64,000 nucleotides of DNA, from NCBI RefSeq assembly GCF_036320965.1, contig NC_092225.1, positions 55,850,515-55,914,514 of the forward strand, given 5' to 3'. This document shows positions 22,696 through 34,757 of the stretch, piece after piece. The notes under the pieces were generated by a model. That model saw only the letters and a list, made by a program, of their open reading frames with translations, was not told the DNA's origin and made no database searches. The position numbers and the translations under genes were made by a program. Each line of letters opens with the position of its first letter. Position 1 is the first letter of the stretch. The stretch is from Panulirus ornatus (lineage: Eukaryota; Arthropoda; Malacostraca; Decapoda; Palinuridae).

Positions 22696-25600
22696 TTTTT
22701 TTTTTTTTTTTTTTTGCTTTGTCGCTGTCTCCCGCGTTTGCAAGGTAGCGCAAGGAAACAGACGAAAGAAATGGCCCAACCCACCCCCATAACATGTATA
22801 TATATATACGTCCACACACGCAAATATACATACCTACACAGCTTTCCATGGTTTACCCCAGACGCTTCACATGCCCTGATTCAATCCATTGACAGCACGT
22901 CAACCCCGGTATACCACATCGCTCCAATTCACTCTATTCCTTGCACGCCTTTCACCCTCCCGCATGTTCAGGCCCCAATCACACAAAATCTTTTTCACTC
23001 CATCTTTCCACCTCCAATTTGGTCTCCCACTTCTCCTCGTTCCCTCCACCTCCGACACATATATCCTCTTGGTCAATCTTTCCTCACTCATTCTCTCCAT
23101 GTGCCCAAACCATTTCAAAACACCCTCTTCTGCTCTCTCAACCACGCTCTTTTTATTTCCACACATCTCTCTTACCCTTACGTTACTTACTCGATCAAAC
23201 CACCTCACACCACATATAGTCCTCAAACATAACATTTCCAGCACATCCATCCTCCTACGCACAACTCTATCCATAGCCCACGCCTCGCAACCATACAACA
23301 TTGTTGGAACCACTATTCCTTCAAACATACCCATTTTTGCTTTCTGAGATAAAGTTCTCGACTTCCACACATTCTTTAAGTCTCCCAGGATTTTCGCCCC
23401 CTCCCCCACCCTATGATCCACTTCCGCTTCCATGGTTCCATCCGCTGCCAGATCCACTCCCAGATATCTAAAACACTTTACTTCCTCCAGTTTTTCTCCA
23501 TTCAAACTTACCTCCCAATTGACTTGACCCTCAACCCTAATGTACCTAATAACCTTGCTCTTATTCACATTTACTCTTAACTTTCTTCTTTCACACACTT
23601 TACCAAACTCAGTCACCAGCTTCTGCAGTTTCTCACATCAATCAACCACCAGCGCTGTATCATCAGTGAACAACACCTGACTCACTTCCCAAGCTCTCTC
23701 ATCCACAACAGACTGCATACTTGCCCCTCTTTCCAAAACTCTTGCATTCACCTCCCTAACAACCCCATCCATAAACAAATTAAACAACCATGGAGACATC
23801 ACACACACCTGCCACAAACCTACATTCACTGAAAACCAATCACTTTCCTTTCTTCCTACACGTACACATGCCTTACATCCTCGGTAAAAACTTTTCACTG
23901 CTTCTACCAAATTGCTTCCCACCCCATATATTCTTAATACCTTCCACAAAGCATCTCTATCAACTCTATCACATGCCTTCTCCAGATCCATAAATGCTAC
24001 ATACAAATCCATTTGCTTTTCTAAGTATTTCTCACATACATTCTTCAAAGCAAACACCTGATCCACATATCCTCTACCACTTCTGTAACCACACTGCTCT
24101 TCCCCAATCTGATGCTCTGTACATGCCTTCACCCTCTCAATCAATACCCTCCCATATAATTTCCCAGGAATACTCAACAAACTTATACCTCTGTAATTTG
24201 AGCAATCACTCTTATCCCCTTTGCCTTTGTACAATGGCAGTATGCAAGCATTCTGCCAATCCTCGGGCACCTCACCATGAGTCATACATACATTAAATAA
24301 TCTTACCAACCAGTCAACAATACAGTCACCCCCTTTTTTAATAAATTCCACTGCAATACCATCCAAACCTGCTGCCTTGCCAGCTTTCATCTTCCACAAA
24401 GCTTTTACTACCTCCTCTCTGTTCATCAAATCATTTTCCCTAACCCTCTCACTTTGCACACCACCTCGACCAAAACACCCAATATCAGCTACTCTATCAT
24501 CAAACACATTCAACAAACCTTCAAAATACTCACTCCATCTCCTTCTCACATCACTTGTTATCACCTCCCGATTAGCCCCCTTCACTGAAGTTCCCATTTG
24601 CTCCCTTGTCATACGCACTTTATTTTCCTCCTTCCAAAACATCTTTTTATTCTCCCTAAAATTCAATGATACTCTCTCACCCCAACTCTCATTTGCCCTC
24701 TTTTTCACCTCTTGCACCTTTCTCTTGACCTCCTGTCTCTTTCTTTTATACATCTCCACTCATTTGCATTCTTTCCCTGCAAAAATCATCCAAATGCCTC
24801 TCTCTTCTCTTTCACTAGTAATCTTACTTCTTCATCCCACCACTCACTACCCTTTCTAATCAACCCACCTCCCACGCTTCTAATGCCACAAGCATCTTTT
24901 GTGCAAGCCATCAATGCTTCCCTAAATACATCCTATTCCTCCCCGACTCCCCTTACGTCCTTTGTTCTCACCTTTTTCCATTCTGTACTCAGTCTCTCCT
25001 GGTACTTCCTCACACAAGTCTCCTTCCCAAGCTCACTTACTCTCACCACTCTCTTCATCCCAACATTCTCTCTTCTTTTCTGAAAACTTCTACAAATCTT
25101 CACCTTCGCCTCCACAAGATAATGATCAGACATCCCTCCAGTTGCACCTCTCAGCACATTAACATCCAAAAGTCTCTCTTTCGCACGCCTATCAATTAAC
25201 ACGTAATACAATAACACTCTCTGGCCATCTCTCCTACTTACATACGTATACTTATGTATACCTCGCTTTTTAAACCAGGTATTCCCAATCACCAGTCCTT
25301 TTTCAGCACATAAATCTACAAGCTCTTCACCATTTCCATTTACAACACTGAACACCCCATGTATACCAATTATTCCCTCTACTGCCACATTACTCACCTT
25401 TGCATTCAAATCACCCATCACTATAACCCGGTCTTGTGCATCAAAACCACTAACACACTCATTCAGCTGCTCCCAAAACACTTGCCTCTCATGATCTTTC
25501 TTCTCATGCCCAGGTGCATATGCACCAATAATCACCCATCTCTCTCCATCCACTTTCAGTTTTACCCATATCAATCTAGAATTTACTTTCTTACACTCTA

Positions 25601-26011
25601 TCACATACTCCCACAGCTCCTGTTTCAGGAGTAGTGCTACTCCTTCCCTTGCTCTTGTCCTCTCACTGACCCCTGACTTTACTTCCAAGACAATCCCAAG
25701 CCACTCTTCCCCTTTACCCTTGAGCTTCGTTTCACTCAGAGCCAAAACATCCAGGTTCCTTTCCTCAAACATACTATCTCTCCTTTTTTCTCATCTTGGT
25801 TACATCCACACACATTTAGACACCCCAATCTGAGCCTTCGAGGAGGATGAGCACTCCCCGCGTGACTCCTTCTTCTGTTTCCCCTTTTAGAAAGTCAAAA
25901 TACAAGGAGGGGAGGGTTTCTGGTCCCCCACTCCCGTCTCCTTTAGTCGCCTTCTACGACACGTGAGGAATGCGTGGGAAGTATTCTTTCTCCCCCATCC
26001 CCAGGGATAAT
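22696..26011 (-). mobile_element. Near full-length RTE-like retrotransposon, unit A
   Basis: The 3' end is a T-run at 22696-22715 on the plus strand (A tail), preceded by the short-form 3' UTR. The 5' end lies at about 26011 (sense strand starts ttatccctggggatggggga). On the minus strand, 25772-24933 is the APE-type endonuclease (ALSETKL, IIGAYAPG, VMGDLNAKV, LLYYVLIDRR where family copies read LLDYVLIDRR, then MSDHYLVEAKV). 24759-23638 is the RT (NYRGISLLS, FMDLEKACDRV, FTDD), and 23616-22900 is the C-terminal part. At least two frameshifts and damaged Asp positions make it inactive. Length, about 3.3 kb, fits a complete RTE-type element. Confidence 0.9.
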
Positions 26012-26124
26012 AATAAAGTACTTAATTCCATTGGAGGACTTCCTAATTTCCCTCTTGATCATTCTATTACCAAATCAGAAAAAACTGTAAAATTTACCCC
26101 TACACCAAGCAAGCTATACATAGT

Positions 26125-26710
26125 AGCTGATAGCCAGCCATCAACCAGGGAGGTATATTACTGGTACTATCTGCCTGGGTATTGGAATGGTTAGTGACAG
26201 CTGCATAATGAGCCACACTTCAGTGGTTGACAAGCTGCACTCCTTTGACCCAAGTATGTCTTTTCTTTATGCCTCATGCACAGTGGACTGCTGGCATTCT
26301 GTCTACAAACATACAATCTCTTCTTATTACACATAATAACACTTAATACAACACAACCCATTTTTTGTAACTCTTGATTTTCCTTGGGTGAAAGCCATGC
26401 GCTAGCCTTGCTCATAGCAGAAGCAATAGTTAGAAGCAGAATCTATAAACATCAGACCAGAGCACTAGATAGGAGTGGGCAAGAGTATTAGCTGAGAGCA
26501 TTAGGTAGACAAAGTAGGTTGGAACATTCCCCAGGAACTTTAGGTAGGAGCCTCTGAAAACACCATGCTAGAGTTGCCCTCTGCCAGTGGTCCGTTAAAG
26601 GTGAGGCACTTAAAGATAAGGGCTTCAATGGAATTCAACAGTTATGGAGACGCTTTTGCCATTCACAACCCATTGAGGGAATTCCCAAAGGAAACCGGCA
26701 TCAGAGATAT
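26125..26710. repeat. Dispersed repeat D with attaggtag-type sub-repeats
   Basis: About 590 bp, recurring at 36602-37187, 52505-53120 and partly at 16910-17097. Shared blocks are ctgcctg.ttat..g.gttagtgac, gtggactgctggcattctgtc, variations of attaggtagaag, ggtaggagcctctg.aaacac and ttgccctctgcc.gtgg. The class is unknown: no transposase, no terminal inverted repeat and no poly-A tail was seen. It sits just downstream of the eIF3c short exon in the units, and just downstream of the terminal exon at 53280. Confidence 0.75.
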
Positions 26711-26811
26711 AGAAAGAGATATAGATATACTGTGTAAACTACCTTTACTCATGCTACCATAGTTTACATGTCAGCAATTACAGTATAACTAAAAACCAAG
26801 ATGAAACTCAC

Positions 26812-26892
26812 TTCAAGGTTGATATGCTGATGAAAAGGAATCTGTTGCCGTTTCTCTTGCTTCTCTTGTTCTGTTGTGCGCTCATACTGCTG
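26812..26892 (-). CDS. eIF3c: eIF3c internal exon, short exon of unit B (27 codons)
   Basis: 81 nt between a ttatgcag acceptor and a gtgagt donor on the minus strand. It codes the same peptide as unit A except one Gln-to-Arg change (EKQEKRQQIPFHQ), a residue type also seen at this place in other animals. Phase 0 at both ends and intact. Confidence 0.87.
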
Positions 26893-27302
26893 CTGCATAA
26901 AGATAGGAGCTTTAGACCTTAGAAATGCTACTTTCTTTGTGTATAAAATCCAAATATAGTCAGTATCATATATGACATCAGAGGTCAGGAGAACGAAAGT
27001 ATTGCTCATCATCTAAAGTACACCCATCCCTCACTTTAAGTTGGGGGTTATATTCCACAAAAACCTAAAAGAAATAGATAATGCATATAGCAAACCAATA
27101 AACACACAGAAAAATGAGATAAATGCACAGCTTCGTGGTCTGATTGGTGGATTCTTCCATTAATTTCACATTATGTAGCTTCTGACATCAAAAAACTTAT
27201 CTAGCCATCCTTTACTTGCTTGAAATGGCTCAGGTTCAGCTACAATGTCTTACTTCAATAAACAATCATAAATCTTCAGAGCTTCAATCTGAAATGAAGG
27301 TT

Positions 27303-28062
27303 ACTATGGTTGCTTTTCTTCTCTCCCTTATCCTCTATGTGTACAGATAGTTACTCCATCTTCTCAATAAATGGATTTCTAACCCTTGAAGATACCTTGG
27401 CAGACAGTGGAGTAGAGTGGACCACAGTACTCCAAATTTTCTGTGCATTCTCTTATGCTGTAGGATGTGAGCATTCCCAAGTGATGACACTTCCTCAATT
27501 GCATCAGTGTGTCATAAGATTTCTTGCCTTATTTCTAAGGTTAGACAGGTTCTCTACCATTTAACTGATAATTCTGGGGGTAAGGGATGCTGCTGCTGGA
27601 TGAGTGGACACCATATAACAAATATAAACACAGTACAATGCAGGAAAATCGCATTAGCAGGTATACCTAAATTGCATGAGGAGCACATATCTGTACACAA
27701 TGGTGGTATCTGTGAGCCTGACTCACTGGCAGGAGGAACATGGCATGCTCCACCCAGGACCCACACTAACTCCACATGCCAACCCTCATTGAAGTTTTGG
27801 TGCACTTTCTACTGTGCGAACACTTCCTCACCAGCATCAGCATATTGTAAAATTTCTAGCTTCATTTCAAAGGTCAAAGGAGTTCTCTTTGATTTAACTG
27901 CTGGCCCTTGGGTAGTAGAAGTTGTTGATGTCTGCACGAAAATCCCATTGGCAGGTATACCCAAAGCACACACACACAATGGTGGTTGCTGCAAAAATGA
28001 CCTGTTGGGAGGTATGCGGCATGCTCCATCCAGGACCCATGCTTAGTTCACCCACCAACCCT
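27303..28062 (-). pseudogene. pogo/Tigger-like transposase relic, unit B
   Basis: Duplicate of the relic at 17690-18446 with the same tandem helix-turn-helix segment (28 residues of KRTPLTFEM type at about 27875-27809) and the same stops, so the decay predates the unit duplication. Confidence 0.65.
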
Positions 28063-28275
28063 TAGGTGCACTTTCTAAAGAACTAACCTGAATAGTAGCA
28101 AATTTTGGCTGCATAAAGAGAGGTACTGGTAAAAGTAAGTTCCTTACTTAACACAAAATTGCATATAGAGGTCCCACATAAATCAAAGACAGGGTGTATT
28201 AACTTTTGTAAAAAAAGAAAAAAACAAAAAAACTAAGCACAGTTAAAACAAAACTAGCTTCCTGACACCACTTAC

Positions 28276-28449
28276 CTGGGGCAGGAGACCCTGAGCTAGC
28301 AGTTCCTTGGCCCTGCCACCTGACTGAATGTCAAGTAGGGCATTATGTGCCTCCTTAATATTCCCATGGCGAAATGCACACAATCCTAGCTGAACCATTG
28401 TACGGTTATACAGAATTTGAGTGGGCAGATCCGAATGATGAATTGTTTC
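28276..28449 (-). CDS. eIF3c: eIF3c internal exon, 174-nt exon of unit B (58 codons)
   Basis: Open 58-codon exon with a ttaacag acceptor and gtaagt donor on the minus strand. The encoded peptide is identical to unit A; the nucleotide differences seen (near the donor and in the Ala codon of RAKELL) are silent. Phase 0 at both borders. Confidence 0.92.
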
Positions 28450-28690
28450 CTGTTAAATTAAATCTTTAATATTTTGTAAACTGTTTCCTGTTAAAAGACA
28501 TATTTAACATTTTGTAAATTGTTTCCTGTTAAAAGACATCTTTAATATTTTGTAATCAATAATCTTAATGATTATCATGGCAAATATCAAAACAAAGGAA
28601 GGTTTAAAGATTAACAATCTCCTCCAATGCAAAACTTAATCCATCCCCTAAAGATGCCAAGTACTCATTAAAATGTCTTGTAAGAAAAAG

Positions 28691-28996
28691 AGTTGATAGG
28701 GTTGTGCGGAGGAGGGTGGATGTGTTGGAAATAAAGTGTGTGAGGACAATGCTATTTCATGTGTGGTGGGGTGGTGATTGGAATGGATGTAGGCAACAAG
28801 TATGAATGTGTACATCTGTATATATGTGCATGTCTATGTATCTGTTGAAATGTGTATGTATGTATATGTGCATTTATGGGCATTTATGTACATACATGAG
28901 TGTGTGTGGGTGGGTTGGGCCATTCATGACTGTTTCCTTGCGCTACCTCGCTGACATGAAAGATGGCGATTAAGTACAATAAATACAAACACACAA
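28691..28996 (+). mobile_element. RTE-like relic with internal deletion, unit B
   Basis: Copy of the relic at 19073-19378 with the same internal deletion and 3' UTR. Confidence 0.8.
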
Positions 28997-30340
28997 CAGG
29001 GGTGTGTGATGTCTACATGGTTGTTTAATTTGTTTATGGATGGGGTTGTTAGGGAGGTGAATGCAAGAGTTTTGGAAAGGGGGGTAAGTATGAAGTCTCT
29101 TGGGGATGAGAGAGCTTGGGAAGTGAGTCAGTTGTTGTTCGCTGATGATACAGTGCTGGTGGCTGATTCATGTGAGAAACTGCAGAAGCTGGTGACTGAG
29201 TTTGGTAAAGTGTGTGAAAGAAGGAAGTTAAGAGTAAATGTGAATAAGAGCAAGGTTATTAGGTACAGTAGGGCTGAGGGTCAAGTCAATTGGGAGGTAA
29301 GTTTGAATGGAGAAAAACTGGAGGAAGTAAAGTGTTTAAGATATCTGGGAGTGGATCTGGCAGCGGATGGAAACAAGGAAGCGGAAGTGAATCATAGGGT
29401 GGGGGAGGGGGCAAAGGTCCTGGGAGCCTTGAAGAATGTTTGGAAGTCGAGAACATTATCTCCGAAAGCAAAAATGGCTATGTTTAAAGGAATAGTGGTT
29501 CCAACAATGGTGTATGGGTGCGAAGCGTGGGTTATGGATAGAGTTGTGCGCAGGAGGGTGGATGTGCTGGAAATGAGATGTCTGAGGACAATATGTGGTG
29601 GGAGGTGGTTTGATCGAGTAAGTAATGTAAGGGTAAGAGAGATGTGTGGAAATAAAAAGAGTGTGGTTGAGAGAGCAGAAGAGGGTGTTTTGAAATGGTT
29701 TGGGCACATGGAGAAAATGAGAGAGGAAAGATTGACCAAGAGGATATATGTGTCGGAGGTGGAGGGAACGAGGAGAAGTGGGAGACCATATTGGAGGCGG
29801 AAAGATGGAATGAAAAAGATTTTGAGTGATTGGGGCCTGAACATGCAGGAGGGTGAAAGGCAGGCAAGGAATAGAGTGAATTGGATCGATGTGGTATACC
29901 GGGGTCGACGTGCTGTCAATGGATTGAACCAGGGCATGTGAAGCGTCTGGGGTAAACCATGGAAAGTTGTGTGGGGCCTGGATGTGGAAAGGGAGTTGTG
30001 GATTCGGGTATTATTACATGACAGCTAGAGACTGAGTGTGAACAAATGGGGCCTTTGCTGTCTTTTCCTAGCGCTACCTCGCACACATAAGGGGGGAGGG
30101 GGATGTTATTCCATGTATGGTGAGGTGGCGATGGGAATAAATAAAGGCAGACAGTATGAATTATGTACATGTGTATATATGTACATGTCTGTGTGTGTAT
30201 ACATATGCGTACATTGAGACGTATAGGTATGTATATTTGCGTGTGTGGACGTGTATGTATATACATGTGTATGGGTGTGGGTTGGGCCATTTCTTTCGTC
30301 TGTTTCCTTGCGCTACCTCGCAAATGCGGGAGACAGCGAA
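28997..30340 (+). mobile_element. RTE-like retrotransposon, 5'-truncated, unit B
   Basis: The open frame 29006-29941 (311 codons) parallels unit A: LLFADDTVLVAD, NVNKSKV, YGCEAW, FGHMEKM, GRPYWRRKDGMKK and the NGLNQGM terminus. Differences from A include GTME to GNKE and GVRWFD to GGRWFD. The long 3' UTR ends gcgggagacagcgaaaaa, and another RTE fragment follows immediately where unit A has its A30 tract. Confidence 0.92.
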
Positions 30341-30344
30341 AAAA

Positions 30345-31139
30345 TGGAGAATGGAGAAAAACTGGAGGAAGTGAAGTGTTTTAGATATCTGGGAGTGGAT
30401 CTGGCAGCGGATGGAACCATGGAAGCGGAAGTGGATCATAGGGTGGGGGAGGGGGCGAAAATTCTGGGGGCCTTGAAGAATGTGTGGAAGTCGAGAACAT
30501 TATCTCGTAAAGCAAAAATGGGTATGTTTGAAGGAATAGTGGTTCCAACAATGTTGTATGGTTGCGAGGCGTGGGCTATGGATAGAGTTGTGCGCAGGAG
30601 GATGGATGTGCTGGAAATGAGATGTTTGAGGACAATGTGTGGTGTGAGGTGGTTTGATCGAGTGAGTAACGTAAGGGTAAGAGAGATGTGTGGAAGTAAA
30701 AAGAGCGTGGTTGAGAGAGCAGAAGAGGGTGTTTTGAAGTGGTTTGGGCACATGGAGAGGATGAGTGAGGAAAGATTGACCAAGAGGATATATGTGTCGG
30801 AGGTGGAAGGAGCAAGGAGAAGAGGGAGACCAAATTGGAGGTGGAAAGATGGAGTGAAAAAGATTTTGTGTGATCGGGGCCTGGACATGCAGGAGGGTGA
30901 AAGGAGGGCAAGGAATAGAGTGAATTGGAGCGATGTGGTATACCGGGGTTGACGTGCTGTCAGTGGATTGAATCAAGGCATGTGAAGCGTCTGGGGTAAA
31001 CCATGGAAATCTGTGTAGGTATGTATATTTGCGTGTGTGGACGTATGTATATACATGTGTATGGGGGTGGGTTGGGCCATTTCTTTCGTCTGTTTCCTTG
31101 CGCTACCTCGCAAACGCGTGAGACAGCGACAAAGTATAA

Positions 31140-31147
<8 letters not shown>
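30345..31147 (+). mobile_element. RTE-like 3' fragment present only in unit B
   Basis: Begins at ggagaatggagaaaaactgg, corresponding to LNGEKLEEVKCFRYLGVDL. The C-terminal coding region is open to 30952 (VVYRG stop, the short C-terminus), with GRPNWRWKDGVKK. A short-form 3' UTR follows, ending gcgacaaagtataaaaaaaa and (TA)n. It sits exactly at the A tail of the preceding copy. Unit A lacks these 790 bp or so and has a single tail instead. Confidence 0.88.

Positions 31148-31194
<47 letters not shown>
31148..31194. repeat. (TA)n microsatellite
   Basis: About 46 bp of TA repeats following the A-rich tail of the fragment at 30345-31147. Confidence 0.9.
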
Positions 31195-31199
<5 letters not shown>

Positions 31200-31357
31200 A
31201 CACTGAAATGTATATGCATATATATGTGCATGTATGGGTGTTCATGTATATACATGCGTATGTGGGTGGATGGGCCTTTCTTCGTCTGTTTTCCTTACGC
31301 TACCTCACTAACGCGGGAAACAGTGAATACGTAAAATAAATGAATAAATAAATATTT
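31195..31357 (+). mobile_element. RTE-like 3' UTR fragment, unit B
   Basis: Copy of the unit A fragment at 20800-20968, with the same aaataaatgaataaataaa tail. Confidence 0.72.
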
Positions 31358-31560
31358 TTCTTCATACATATTCACTATCTCCTGCATTAGCAAGGTAGCA
31401 TTAAAAAAAGAGGGTTGAGCCTTAGAAGGAATAGCCTCATTGAGCTCCCTCTTTTGGAAAATTAAAAATGGGAGGGAATGATTTCCAGCTCCCTCCTCTT
31501 TAAGTCGCCTTCTAGGGCATGCACGGAATATATGGGAAGTATTCTTTCTCTCCTAGGGAA
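31358..31560 (-). mobile_element. Diverged non-autonomous RTE-derived element, unit B
   Basis: Copy of the unit A element at 20970-21172, fused at the same point to RTE endonuclease sequence. Confidence 0.7.
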
Positions 31561-33030
31561 GAGTGGTTTGGGAAAGTCTTGGGGGTAAACTCAGGGGTTG
31601 GTGAGAGGACAAGAGCTAAGGAAGGAGTAGCACTACTCCTGAAACAAGAGTTGTGGGAGTATGCGATACAGTTTAAGAAACTGGGGTGGGGTGGGGGTGA
31701 GGGGTCAGGGAGAGTGGTTTGGTGGATGGAGAGGTGGTGATGGCTTTGCTGAAGATGAAAGCCAGCAAGGCAGTGGGTTGGAATGGTACTGCAATGGAAT
31801 TCATCAACAAAGGGGGTGAATGTGTTGCTGATTGGTTGGTAAGGATATTCAATGTATGTATGGATCATGAAAAGACTGAGGATTGGCGGAATGCATGCTT
31901 AGTGCCATTGTACAAAGGCAAAGGGGATAAAGGTGAATGTTCAAATTACAGAGGTATAAGTATATTGAGTATTTCAGGGAAATTATAAGGGAGGATATTG
32001 ACTGAGAGGGTAAAAGCATGTACAGAGCATCAGATTGGGGAAGAGCAGTGTGGTTTTAGAAGTGGTAGAGGATGTGTGGATCAGGTATTTGCTTTGAAAA
32101 ATGTTTGAGAAATACTTAGAAAAACAGATGGATTTCTATGTAGCATTTAGGCATATAATAGGGTGGATAGAGATGCTTTGTGCAAGGTTTTAAGAGCATA
32201 AGTTGTGGGAGGTAAGTTCCTAGAAGCAGTGAAAAGTTTTTATCAAGGATGTAAGACAGGTGTACGAATAGGGAGAGAGGAGAGAGATTGCTTCCCAGCA
32301 AATGTTGGTTTGTGGCAGGGGTGTGTGATGTCTTCATGGTTGTTTAATTTGCTTTATGGATGAGGTGGTTAGGGAGGTGAATGCAAGAGTTTTGGAGAGA
32401 GGGGTAAGTATGCAGTCTGTTCTGGATGAGAGGTCATGGGAAGTGAGTCAGTTGTTCACTGATAATATAGGACTGGTGGCTGATACAGGTGAGAAACTAC
32501 AGAAGTTGGTGACTGGGTTTGATAAAAGTGTGTGAAAGAAGAAAGTTGAAAGCAAATGTGAATAAGAGCAAGGAGATTCAGTAGGGTTGAGGGACAAGTT
32601 AATTGGGAGGTAAGTTTGAATGGAGAAAAACTGGAGGAAGTGAAGTGTTTTAGATATCTGGAAGTGGACTCGGCAGCAGAGGTGAGTCACGAGGTGGGGA
32701 AGGGGACAAAGGTTCTAGGAGCGTTGAAGAATGTGTGGAAGGTGAGAACCGGGGTCGACATGATGTCAATGGATTGAACCAAGATATGTGAAGCGTCTGG
32801 GGTAAACCATGGAAAGTTCTGTGGGGCCTGAATGTGGAAAGGGAGCTGTGGTTTCAGTGCATTATACATAACAGGTAGAGACTGAGTGTGAACGAATGAA
32901 CACTTTTTGTCTTTTCCTGGTGCTACCTCACAGGAGGGGAGGTGGATGCTATTTCAATTGTTGCAGGGTGGAGACAGGAATGGATGAAGACAGCAATTAT
33001 GAATATGTACTTGTGCATATATGTATATGT
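31560..33030 (+). mobile_element. Decayed RTE-like copy, unit B
   Basis: Counterpart of 21170-22695 with the same internal deletions. Its 3' UTR breaks off at 33030 (tgtatatgt, then caccctcccg), earlier than in unit A. Confidence 0.83.
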
Positions 33031-34757
33031 CACCCTCCCGCATGTTCAGGCCCCGATGACACAAAATCTTTTTCACTCCATCTTTCCACCTCCAATTTGG
33101 TCTCCCACTTCTCCTCGTTCCCTCCACCTCCGACACATATATCCTCTTGGTCAATCTTTCCTCACTCATTCTCTCCATGTGCCCAAACCATTTCAAAACA
33201 CCCTCTTCTCCTCTCTCAACCACGCTCTTTTTATTTCCACACATCTCTCTTACCCTTACGTTACTTACTCGATCAAACCACCTCACACCACACATTGTCC
33301 TCAAACATCTCATTTCCAGCACATCCATCCTCCTGCGCACAACTCTATCCATAGCCCACGCCTCGCAACCATACAACATTGTTGGAACCACTATTCCTTC
33401 AAACATACCCATTTTTGCTTTCCGAGATAATGTTCTCGACTTCCACACATTCTTAAGTCTCCCAGGATTTTCGCCCCCTCCCCCACCCTATGATCCACTT
33501 CCGCTTCCATGGTTCCATCCGCTGCCAGATCCACTCCCAGATATCTAAAACACTTTACTTCCTCCAGTTTTTCTCCATTCAAACTTACCTCCCAATTGAC
33601 TTGACCCTCAACCCTACTGTACCTAATAACCTTGCTCTTATTCACATTTACTCTTAACTTTCTTCTTTCACACACTTTACCAAACTCAGTCACCAGCTTC
33701 TGCAGTTTCTCACATGAATCAGCCACCAGCGCTGTATCATCAGCGAACAACAACTGACTCACTTCCCAAGCTCTCTCATCCACAACAGACTTCATACTTG
33801 CCCCTCTTTCCAAAACTCTTGCATTTACCTCCCTAACAAGCCCATCCATAAACAAATTAAACAACCATGGAGACATCACACACCCCTGCCACAAACCTAC
33901 ATTCACTGAGAACCAATCACTTTCCTCTCTTCCTACACGTACACATGCCTTACATCCTCGATAAAAACTTTTCACTGCTTCTAACAACTTTCCTCCCACA
34001 CCATATATTCTTAATACCTTCCACAAAGCATCTCTATCAACTCTATCATATGCCTTCTCCAGATCCATAAATGCTACATACAAATCCATTTGCTTTTCTA
34101 AGTATTTCTCACATACATTCTTCAAAGCAAACACCTGATCCACACATCCTCTACCACTTCTGAAACCACACTGCTCTTCCCCAATCTGATGCTCTGTACA
34201 TGCCTTCACCCTCTCAATCAATACCCTCCCATATAATTTACCAGGAATACTCAACAAACTTATACCTCTGTAATTTGAGCACTCACTCTTACCCCCTTTG
34301 CCTTTGTACAATGGCACTATGCACGCATTCCGCCAATCCTCAGGCACCTCACCATGAGTCATACATACATTAAATAACCTTACCAACCAGTCAACAATAC
34401 AGTCACCCCCTTTTTTAATAAATTCCACTGCAATACCATCCAAACCTGCTGCCTTGCCGGCTTTCATCTTCCGCAAAGCTTTCACTACCTCTTCTCTGTT
34501 TACCAAATCATTTTCCCTAACCCTCTCACTTTCCACACCACCTCGACCAAAACACCCTATATCTGCCACTCTATCATCAAACACATTGAACAAACCTTCA
34601 AAATACTCACTCCATCTCCTTCTCACATCACCACTACTTGTTATCACCTCCCCATTTGCGCCCTTCACTGAAGTTCCCATTTGCTCCTTTGTCTTACGCA
34701 CTTTATTTACCTCCTTCCAGAACATCTTTTTATTCTCACTAAAATTTAATGATACTC
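33031..34757 (-). mobile_element. RTE-like copy replacing the 3' half of the unit A element
   Basis: The minus-strand frame 34725-33391 (444 codons) covers the linker, RT (NYRGISLLS, FMDLEKAYDRV, GLWQGCVMSPWLF, intact LLFADDTALVAD) and the KCFRYLGVDL region. A frameshift (DLRMCG) then leads into 33448-32954 for the C-terminal part. Subfamily markers (GGVESERV, ALRKMKAGK) differ from the unit A element (GGVQSERV, ALWKMKAGK), so this is a different copy joined at about 34757. The 3' UTR is absent. Confidence 0.85.

Larger units (their letters stand above)
16910..26523. repeat. Segmental duplication unit A (about 9.6 kb)
   Basis: Begins with acattcccccaggaacttt, which recurs as acattccccagg at 26524 and acatttcccagg at 37001. 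Contents in order: dispersed repeat D (partial), eIF3c short exon, Tigger-like relic, eIF3c 174-nt exon, RTE fragments in plus orientation, a non-autonomous element, a near-complete minus RTE, then the left part of the next D repeat. Units A and B match closely over almost the whole length apart from the structural differences listed under findings. Confidence 0.93.

Noticed and set aside
26565..26762. 65-codon frame starting MLELPSASG, repeated at 37042
   Set aside because: Lies in repeat D and its flank; conserved only because the units are recent duplicates, and the 52.5-kb copy does not keep it.
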